From a virus: DNA of 20,748 nucleotides. The stretch is from the IMG/VR virus record IMGVR_UViG_3300017528_000122, positions 1-20,748 of that record; one strand, given 5' to 3'. The notes beneath the pieces were generated by a model. That model was not told the origin of the DNA. It searched no databases and saw only the letters and a list, made by a program, of their open reading frames with translations. Below are positions 14,584 to 20,748 of this stretch, one piece after another (the first letter of the stretch is position 1; every line of letters starts with the position of its first letter). A program made the position numbers and the translations under genes.

Positions 14584-16326
14584 GTGACCAAAACGCCTGA
14601 CACCATCAGTCAGGAGATGCGGGCCAAGTTGTCCATCACCGCACCGGGCTTCTCCATGGAGCTGGGCACGCCCGAGCGCAAGATGCTCGACGCGGTGGCC
14701 GAGTCCATCAGCGAGTGCTATATCGACCAGTACCTACTGGGCTCGCTGCTGGACGTCGAGGCCAAGGCCGGGCTGGAGCTGGAGCAGTTCGTCGGCATCT
14801 TCGGCTACGGCCGTCTGCAGGGCAAGAAGTCTCAAGGCGTTGTGCGGGTGGAGCTTACGACCGCCAACGCTCAGGACATCCCGGTCAACCTGGGCACCCA
14901 GTTCTATACCCGTCAGGGCCTGCCGGGCACTTCTAACCCGCTGTACTTCTCGGCCAAGCAGGCGTCGGTGATCCCGGCGGGTACCTATGTCACCGACGTG
15001 CCGGTGGAGTGCACCATCGTCGGCACCGCAGGCAACGTGCCGCCGGACTCCATCGTCTACCTGGGCGAGATCATCGGCGCGTCCTCGGTGACCAACCTGA
15101 CCTCGATGACCGGCGGGGTGGACCCGGAGTCCGACGACGAGCTGCGTCAGCGGTTCAAGGACACCTTCATGCGCAACGTGGCCGGGACCGAGGACTGGTA
15201 CCTGGGGCTGGCTTACCAGAACGCCAGCATCTCAAAGGCGCTGTGCATCGGGCCCATTCGCAAGTACGCCACCCAGATCAACGTCCCCAGCGCCACCCTG
15301 ACGCTGCCCGTCAGCGCCGACGTCAAGTACGCCTGGCCGGGCGGGGAGAGCGTCTTCAAGAACCTGGGACAGGCCGACGAAGCGTTCTACCGGCCGATCG
15401 ACGACTACGTCTTCGTCTCCGGCTCCAGCCCGCAGATCCAGCGGGTGGCCACCGGGGTGATGGTGGAGGGCGAGGTCATCGACGTCGAATTCGAGTACAC
15501 CACACGGTCTTCGCGCAACGATCCGCTCAACGGGATCTGCAACAAGGTCGACGTGTTCGTCAACGGGGCCAGCCCGTTGTCGGTTGTCGAGCGCACCATC
15601 GTGCCCGCCCAGACGCTGTCCACCAATCCGGCCGATCCGCTCTACATCGGCAACTTCGCCCGCGTCGGCACCGCTGGGACGCCCAGCGCCACCAATCGGT
15701 TCATGCGGCTGGGCAGCGTGCCGGTGCTGAGCTTTCCCTCCTCGGTTGTCGTCGGCGTCACCAATTTCCAGCAAGGCAACCACTATCACGTGCTGCGCGG
15801 CACCACGCTGGACGCTGGGTCGTTGCGCGAGGTGGCCGGGCTGGAGTGGCTTCCGGCGGGCCCGGCGGTCAACACCCCGCTCACTCTGACCTACGTGTAC
15901 AACCGGGTGCCCGAGATACTGCAGGCCGTCGTCAAGAAGGGCAAACAGCTCACCACCGACGTGCTGGTGCACCAGGCCAGCTACGCCTACCTGAAGATCT
16001 TCCTGTCCATCGAGTACGACCGGGGCTTTGTGGTCTCCCAGGTGGTCAATGCCATCCAGGACCGGATGCGCGGCTACTTCGCCGGGATGCCATATGGCTC
16101 CTGGCTGGAGGTCAGCGATCTGACATTGTCCGTGCACCAGGTGATCGGCGTCGACAACGTCGCGCTGACCACCGCCGCCGAAGACCCCAACAACTACGGC
16201 ATCTGGGTCTTCGCCGACAGCTCTGACACCGTTCCACTGTCAGTCGAGACCGAGGACTTCAAGCTGGTCGACAACCAGCTCCCGGTCTTCGTCGAGGCCG
16301 TCTGCTTGAGAAAGCCGAACCGCTAA
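14584..16326 (+). CDS. Baseplate J-like wedge protein (gp6-like, 580 aa)
   Basis: GTG 14584 is preceded by a strong AGGAGG at 14573-14578, five bases away. The protein shows the hallmarks of the baseplate J / T4 gp6 family: an N-terminal helical part with GTPERKMLDAVAESIS, then AGTYVTDVPVECTIVGTAGNVPP, and the signature region VTNLTSMTGGVDPESDDELRQRF with FMRNVAGTEDWYLG after it (about residues 175-210). The C-terminal half is beta-rich, with a likely dimer or ring-contact part near VVKKGKQLTTDVLVHQ and IEYDRGFVVSQVVNAIQDRM. It forms the wedge ring of contractile tails, between hub and fibres, and rearranges when the sheath fires. The stop overlaps the next start by one base. Confidence 0.88.
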   Translation: MTKTPDTISQEMRAKLSITAPGFSMELGTPERKMLDAVAESISECYIDQYLLGSLLDVEAKAGLELEQFVGIFGYGRLQGKKSQGVVRVELTTANAQDIPVNLGTQFYTRQGLPGTSNPLYFSAKQASVIPAGTYVTDVPVECTIVGTAGNVPPDSIVYLGEIIGASSVTNLTSMTGGVDPESDDELRQRFKDTFMRNVAGTEDWYLGLAYQNASISKALCIGPIRKYATQINVPSATLTLPVSADVKYAWPGGESVFKNLGQADEAFYRPIDDYVFVSGSSPQIQRVATGVMVEGEVIDVEFEYTTRSSRNDPLNGICNKVDVFVNGASPLSVVERTIVPAQTLSTNPADPLYIGNFARVGTAGTPSATNRFMRLGSVPVLSFPSSVVVGVTNFQQGNHYHVLRGTTLDAGSLREVAGLEWLPAGPAVNTPLTLTYVYNRVPEILQAVVKKGKQLTTDVLVHQASYAYLKIFLSIEYDRGFVVSQVVNAIQDRMRGYFAGMPYGSWLEVSDLTLSVHQVIGVDNVALTTAAEDPNNYGIWVFADSSDTVPLSVETEDFKLVDNQLPVFVEAVCLRKPNR

Positions 16327-17675
16327 TGCCCAGTCAGAGTCCATTCCCAATGATGCCGTCGAAGTCGACGGAGCTTCGACTTGGCCATTTCGACGAGCAG
16401 GTCTATGCAGGCGATTCGTCCACCATCCTTTACAAGTTCATGGACGCCATGTGCGGGGATAGCGGTGCCGGGACACTGAAGAACGAGATATTTCTTCAAA
16501 GGCTAAGCGGCGCAATGGATTCCATATATGGAAGTGATCTTGATTACATATTCGGGAACATGCATTTCCTGAGCCGCAGCCCCGATGAGTCCTATCCCTA
16601 CAACACCGCCACCGAGATGCTCACCTCAGATCAATGGGATGAGGTGGTCATCAAGGATGCCTGGTATCGCGCCCGGATCACCGAGTTCTTCCAGGCATGC
16701 ACGGCGGGCGGTACCCATAACGGCATCCGGCTCTGCGTGCACGCGGCCGTGTCGGTGGATTGCGAGATCTTCGAAGTATGGCGCTATATGGACAATTTCG
16801 GCCTTACAGCGCATCTGGGCCGAGCCCCGGTCAACACCCGTCAGGAGGTGGTCATCCGGCCGCACAAGGAGATCCTGGAACCCAAGGAACGTCGTCTGCT
16901 ACGTGACATGCTGGACAAGGTCACCCCGCAGGACACCGTGATGACGATCGACACCCGAGGGCTGTCCGTGTCGGCTCCGGTTAGTGTACGGGCCCGCGCA
17001 GCCGACTCCACGTATTACCAGGTGGAGAAGATCGTCACTGCCACACCGGTTCTCGAATCTCTGCCCGCCCCGGAGCTGCTGGCCATCGACCTGGATCCGA
17101 CCGAAAAGTGGCTATTCTCAAGGTCTCCCGAGCTGGCCCCGTACTCGATGTTTAACATAAGCAGCGAATATGGATATTATTATCTGATCGGCGGTGGACC
17201 GCGCAGCCCCATCGACGCAGTCACCTACGGCACCCTGCAGTCGGACGGCTCGGTGCGAGCGGAGAACCCGTTCCAGATGTTCGAGACCACCGGACAGTAC
17301 ACCGACTGGATCGAGTACGAGATCGCCGACAGCCCGGATAACTATCCCGGCGGCAAGTTCGGCATCACCCCGACGACCGCGCCCGCGCTGACCGCCGATA
17401 AGGCCCCCTACCAGTTCCCCTACGCCAGCCAGCAGGACTACATCAACGAGAAGAAGGCCGACGTGCTGTCCGTGGGCGGCCTGGCCGACGACGTGCGCTA
17501 CAAGCTGCCGATCGAGAAGCCGTCTCAGGTCAAGCGCACCTTCACCGCTGATCTGGCCATCGCCTACTCGGCTCCGGCCCGTGACTCTACCGTTTCGGCG
17601 TCCTTGACGTGTCGACGACCGCGCCAGAACGTCCACCTGGGTGGGCTCAATCCGGCATCCTTCGTAAGGAGCTGA
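16326..17675 (+). CDS. Baseplate wedge protein in the tail protein I position (449 aa)
   Basis: ATG 16326 uses the last base of the previous stop (TAATG). The position directly after gp25 and J is the canonical place of the tail protein I / T4 gp7-like wedge protein, which bridges the wedge and the fibre-bearing parts. The first 160 residues are helical (LYKFMDAMCGDSGAGTLK, LQRLSGAMDSIYGSDLDYIFG, DAWYRARITEFFQACTAGG), consistent with that family. The rest is more variable: VVIRPHKEILEPKERRLLRDML, a beta section with LSVSAPVSVRARA, and IEKPSQVKRTFTADLAI near the end. The identification is by gene order plus rough fold, so it remains tentative. AT-rich spots occur at about 16480-16560 and 17149-17190. 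Confidence 0.55.
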   Translation: MPSQSPFPMMPSKSTELRLGHFDEQVYAGDSSTILYKFMDAMCGDSGAGTLKNEIFLQRLSGAMDSIYGSDLDYIFGNMHFLSRSPDESYPYNTATEMLTSDQWDEVVIKDAWYRARITEFFQACTAGGTHNGIRLCVHAAVSVDCEIFEVWRYMDNFGLTAHLGRAPVNTRQEVVIRPHKEILEPKERRLLRDMLDKVTPQDTVMTIDTRGLSVSAPVSVRARAADSTYYQVEKIVTATPVLESLPAPELLAIDLDPTEKWLFSRSPELAPYSMFNISSEYGYYYLIGGGPRSPIDAVTYGTLQSDGSVRAENPFQMFETTGQYTDWIEYEIADSPDNYPGGKFGITPTTAPALTADKAPYQFPYASQQDYINEKKADVLSVGGLADDVRYKLPIEKPSQVKRTFTADLAIAYSAPARDSTVSASLTCRRPRQNVHLGGLNPASFVRS

Positions 17676-17676
17676 G

Positions 17677-20600
17677 ATGACCCTCCTCGGCGGCGCAACC
17701 AAGTACTACTTCGACTTCAATTTTCCGCTCAAGGTCGTCCAGTTCATCCTGAACCTGATCTTCGGGAAGAAGGGCCAGGCGGCCATCGACACCGGGGTTC
17801 GGGAGTGGTTCTCCCAACCCCGGCCCGGCAGTGACACCGGCACAGAAGTCATTTCGACGATCTTCAAGCTCCCGCTGTCGGTCTCCGAGGTCACCATCGA
17901 TATCCTGCGGGTGCCCTGCACGCTGGAAGTCTGGTATCAGGATCGCTCCAACAACTGGCGACAAGTGATGGACATGCAGCGAATTCCCTTGCATGTCACC
18001 GTTTCTGGATCAGACACCAAGAGCTGGTACAAATACCACGTCAAGTGCTACCCGATCGTCGCCAAGCAGTTGCAGATTCGGATCACTCGGAATAACGACA
18101 TCACCCTGGAGAACATCCCGTACGTCTGTGGCCTACGAAACATATTGATACGCCGCAACGTCTACGACCGCGCGCAGGGCTCTCAGTACTTCGAGGAAGA
18201 ACAGGACATCCTCGGCAACGTCATCACCAAATACATCAAGGACTGGGATGCCGGACGGGCCTTCGACGACAACCCCACCACGTTCTGGAAGAGCGAGGCG
18301 ATGCCAGATCCTCTGGCAGTGGTGAGCCTCTATCTCGACGTGCGTGGTGACGACGGGACTCCCAAGCTGGTTGACAAGGTCTATCTGGATCCGGTCTACG
18401 CCGGACAGATGCTGAACCTGTACTACAGCTCAGATGACACCGTGGGCACTCGCAAGCTGAGCCCGATCACCATCTATCCCGACGAGGATGTCAACACCAC
18501 CTGGCGCATCCAGCGCGGCCGCACCGACACCGCTGGGGCCCCCACCGACGACGCCTACTACCGGTTCCCGTTCAACGTCGGCCCACTGGTCCGTGAGGAC
18601 GCCTGGGTGGGCGTGGAATGGGCCCCAGTCTTCGATCCCACCGCCGGGCCAGCACAGAACCCGGTGCTGCTGCGCGCGATCTCGACCGGGCCCACAACGG
18701 CTTTCAAACCGTCGGTGTACTACGACGTCGGCGCGGCCGAGTTCATCCTGGAGTTCACCGACGGCACCGACACCCGCACCTACACCGCTCCGGTCACTCA
18801 GCTCTTCACCTCCGGTGAGCCGTTGCGCATCGTGGCCGGATGGAGCTACGACCCGGACACCGTCTACATTTCGGTGGCCAACCGTACCGGCCAGGAGATC
18901 GCACGCCTACAGGACGAACCCACCACCCTGCCCGAGCTGGTCAGCTTCGACGGCCAGGTCGAACACTGGAACTTCCGGGGCACCCTGACGGCCACCATCA
19001 TCAAGCTGGATCATTGGAGCCACAGCGCCAACTTCCAGGCCAATCCGGTCTACTACACCGCGCCCGATCCGGTCATCCCCGACGCCCAGGGCCGCATCCC
19101 GGCCACCAGCCTGGACAACGCCATCTACGTGCGCTCCTCCACCGCCCAGGAGCACGGGACCGGCGGCGCGAGCGAGACCCACTACGAGGACAAGGAGTGG
19201 ACCCCGATCTGGCGGGACTACCTCACCGTCAAGGGCATGATGTATCTGCCCCAGGCGATTTCGATGAAATTCCTGAAACTGGAATTCACGAACCTCACCT
19301 GTGAGCCGTATCCCGTGTACGAGAGCGGGATTGAGGTGCGTTACAAGGTCTTCCCGACGTCGGTCACGCAACAGTCCTCACTGGGCCCGCGCATCTATAC
19401 CGGCGAGGGCGGCCCACTCGGGCTAGGCACTTTTATCAGCGTCAACGGTGTGCGCAGCGTCAACTGGCTGTCCCCGCAATCGGTGATAAACGCGATCGGC
19501 ACGGTCTTCAGCCCACAGATCCCTCCGGTGGTCATCAACCAGGGCAACCCCTACATCACCGAGGCCATCCCGCAAGCCCAGGACGCCAACGCCAGTGAGA
19601 ACTATCGGGTGGAGATGTCGTCGTCCTACGTCTACCGGCGTGACACGCTGGATCCCTACATCCTGGCCACCGACCAGTACAACACCATCATCAAAGCCGA
19701 GGGGCTGCAAGCACTTCAGGATTTCACCGACGTGCCGTGGGATGAGATCGCGGCCGCCAATCCGGGGGCCATCACGCGGGTGCGTGGCAGCATCGGCGCG
19801 ATCCCGGTACGTGGCACCGACTGGTGGATCTTCCCCGGCCAGCAGCTCAGGATCCCGGCGGCGGTGATGACCAAGCTGACCGACACCTCCACGGTCACCG
19901 AGAGCAAGCTGACTCTGGAGCACCGGGTTCGCTTCAACACCACCGCGATCCATCGCTACGCCTACAAGACGCTCAAGCGTGACGCGGCGATTGCCTACTT
20001 CGCGGGCGTGCGCGAGGTGCTGCCGTTCACCTCCACCTTCATCGCCGAGGAGGACAAGCCCCAGTTCGACTTCGCGCTGTACGACCCCGGCCAGTGGGTG
20101 GCCACCAATACCCGCCAGATCGCCTCGGGCCCCACCAGCGCACTGGGCAAGATCTACCGCATCTCTAATCCGTCCTTCGACACCTCCCTGGTCAACTGGA
20201 TCACCAGCCCCGGCGACGGCGGCTGGGTCCAGGACCGCAGCAGCGGCCACTACGCCTTGGGCTCGGCCAAGGTCTATGCCGATGAGCGGATCAAGGAGCT
20301 GATGAGCACCAAGCTCTCTGTGGTGCCCGGTGACACCATCAACGTCTCCTGCTGGGTGAAGTGGGCGACCATGGTCGTCACGGCCGGAGAGGCAGCCATG
20401 CAGCTCGGCGTGGTGGCCTACCAGACCGTCGACAACGTGGCCACCGCCGTGTCCATGCCGGTGCTGGCCCAGATCGACTTCACCGACTGGACGGTGCACA
20501 CCGATTCCGATTTCGTCCAGATGCTCGGCACCTGGACGGTGCCCGATGGGGTGGACACCATCCGGGTGCGGATGGCGCTCACCGAGGAGGCGCATTCCGG

Positions 20601-20748
20601 CAACGCCTGGTTCGATCTGGTGAGCGTCGAGGACGCCACCTTCAACACCGGCACGCTGTACAAGAACTTTTCCACCATGAGCGACTTCTCCAAGGCCACC
20701 GTCGAGTTCCGCGACTCCGGGCTGATCCGGTCGGATTCCATGTGGGCC
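17677..20748 (+). CDS. Very large multidomain baseplate/fibre protein (3' partial, at least 1024 aa)
   Basis: ATG 17677 has AAGGAG at 17666-17671, five bases upstream, and starts one base after the previous stop. The frame stays open to the window end, so 1024 codons are visible. Residues 1-185 are unassigned (LPLSVSEVTIDILRV, YVCGLRNILIRR). Residues about 191-260 resemble a discoidin-like core: FDDNPTTFWKSEAMP, VSLYLDVRG, DPVYAGQMLNLYYSSDD. Residues about 346-443 resemble LamG: AEFILEFTDGTDTRTY, IVAGWSYDPDTVYISVAN. Residues about 676-729 contain a LysM-like module (VPWDEIAAANPG, WWIFPGQQLRIP). Residues about 827-988 are a CBM4_9-like module (NPSFDTSLVNW, VVPGDTINVSCWVKW, AWFDLVSVEDA). Directly after the wedge genes, it is likely a fibre-anchoring baseplate protein or outer spike. 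Domain calls are by eye. Confidence 0.75.
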   Translation, partial: MTLLGGATKYYFDFNFPLKVVQFILNLIFGKKGQAAIDTGVREWFSQPRPGSDTGTEVISTIFKLPLSVSEVTIDILRVPCTLEVWYQDRSNNWRQVMDMQRIPLHVTVSGSDTKSWYKYHVKCYPIVAKQLQIRITRNNDITLENIPYVCGLRNILIRRNVYDRAQGSQYFEEEQDILGNVITKYIKDWDAGRAFDDNPTTFWKSEAMPDPLAVVSLYLDVRGDDGTPKLVDKVYLDPVYAGQMLNLYYSSDDTVGTRKLSPITIYPDEDVNTTWRIQRGRTDTAGAPTDDAYYRFPFNVGPLVREDAWVGVEWAPVFDPTAGPAQNPVLLRAISTGPTTAFKPSVYYDVGAAEFILEFTDGTDTRTYTAPVTQLFTSGEPLRIVAGWSYDPDTVYISVANRTGQEIARLQDEPTTLPELVSFDGQVEHWNFRGTLTATIIKLDHWSHSANFQANPVYYTAPDPVIPDAQGRIPATSLDNAIYVRSSTAQEHGTGGASETHYEDKEWTPIWRDYLTVKGMMYLPQAISMKFLKLEFTNLTCEPYPVYESGIEVRYKVFPTSVTQQSSLGPRIYTGEGGPLGLGTFISVNGVRSVNWLSPQSVINAIGTVFSPQIPPVVINQGNPYITEAIPQAQDANASENYRVEMSSSYVYRRDTLDPYILATDQYNTIIKAEGLQALQDFTDVPWDEIAAANPGAITRVRGSIGAIPVRGTDWWIFPGQQLRIPAAVMTKLTDTSTVTESKLTLEHRVRFNTTAIHRYAYKTLKRDAAIAYFAGVREVLPFTSTFIAEEDKPQFDFALYDPGQWVATNTRQIASGPTSALGKIYRISNPSFDTSLVNWITSPGDGGWVQDRSSGHYALGSAKVYADERIKELMSTKLSVVPGDTINVSCWVKWATMVVTAGEAAMQLGVVAYQTVDNVATAVSMPVLAQIDFTDWTVHTDSDFVQMLGTWTVPDGVDTIRVRMALTEEAHSGNAWFDLVSVEDATFNTGTLYKNFSTMSDFSKATVEFRDSGLIRSDSMWA
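19702..19860 (+). other. LysM-like module inside the last gene
   Basis: Encodes a short helix-turn-helix-strand pattern: LQALQDFTDVPWDEIAAANPG, an insertion, then WWIFPGQQLRIPA. Tail-linked LysM modules, as in T4 gp53, help wedge proteins pack; others bind peptidoglycan. An insert of about 17 residues between AANPG and WWIFPG makes it atypical, so the assignment is moderate. Confidence 0.5.
20157..20640 (+). other. CBM4_9-like module inside the last gene
   Basis: Encodes ISNPSFDTSLVNW at its start, ALGSAKVYAD, LSVVPGDTINVSCWVKW, LGTWTVPDGVDTIRVRMAL, and NAWFDLVSVEDATF at the end, the same motif order as the three modules of the giant fibre. This makes four CBM4_9-like modules in the window, two of them clearly related to each other. 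Confidence 0.55.

Noticed and set aside
15009-16226. A 405-codon overlapping + strand frame within the J-like gene
   Set aside because: Arg/Ala/Gly-rich out-of-frame reading of a well-supported gene, with no domain.
19423-20595. 390-codon - strand frame opposite the last gene
   Set aside because: Low-complexity His/Gly/Val shadow; the + strand frame has motifs and a strong ribosome site.
1-20748. Search for tRNA genes, rRNA, insertion sequences, att sites, toxin-antitoxin or defence genes
   Set aside because: None could be supported; all DNA is taken by structural phage genes and gaps of under 100 bases.

Overview
The window is a solid block of tail and baseplate genes from a large tailed bacteriophage with a contractile (myovirus-type) tail. 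All genes lie on the + strand, and most neighbours overlap by 1-8 bases or sit 1-15 bases apart. No promoter, terminator, tRNA, integrase or host-like gene was seen, so this looks like the inside of one long late operon. Both ends are cut: the first gene has lost its start and the last has lost its stop. The base composition (about 65 percent GC in the lines counted by hand), the GTG and TTG starts, and the protein styles (glycine-rich fibre, LamG-like, discoidin-like and CBM4_9-like modules, a lysozyme-like GLYQQ...WGS domain) suggest a phage of an actinobacterium. Mycobacterium or a relative is most likely, and the gene content recalls the Bxz1-type (cluster C) mycobacteriophage myoviruses. 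That assignment is recalled from family knowledge and was not searched.

Layout. 1-1983: a baseplate hub protein carrying two cell-wall hydrolase domains (lysozyme-like and NlpC/P60) ahead of a gp27-like hub region. 1983-7835: a giant fibre or spike protein of 1950 residues, built of 18-residue IPGLDASKI-type repeats interrupted by three CBM4_9-like modules and capped by LamG-like and C1q-like domains. 7832-8134: a 100-residue companion protein. 8136-10421 and 10421-13120: two large adhesin-type fibre proteins that share a roughly 20-residue AGxGTLSAT repeat, one with a discoidin-like domain and a glycine-rich tail, the other with two ConA/LamG-like domains. 13121-14161: three small unassigned proteins and a possible 26-codon ORF in a patch of anomalously AT-rich DNA. 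14158-17675: a wedge module of a gp25-like protein, a baseplate J (gp6-like) protein and a protein in the position of tail protein I. 17677-20748: the first 1024 residues of a very large multidomain baseplate or fibre protein with discoidin-like, LamG-like, LysM-like and CBM4_9-like modules.

How they work together. The hub sits on the tail-tube end and carries enzymes to open the peptidoglycan. The gp25-J-I proteins form the wedges that fire the sheath. The giant repeat-rich proteins are the adhesive parts that find and bind the mycolic-acid or glycan cell surface. The genes are therefore an adsorption and penetration machine rather than a defence or metabolic system. The most unusual aspect is the heavy modular shuffling of adhesive domains into repeat shafts. 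No previously undescribed system beyond that could be supported.
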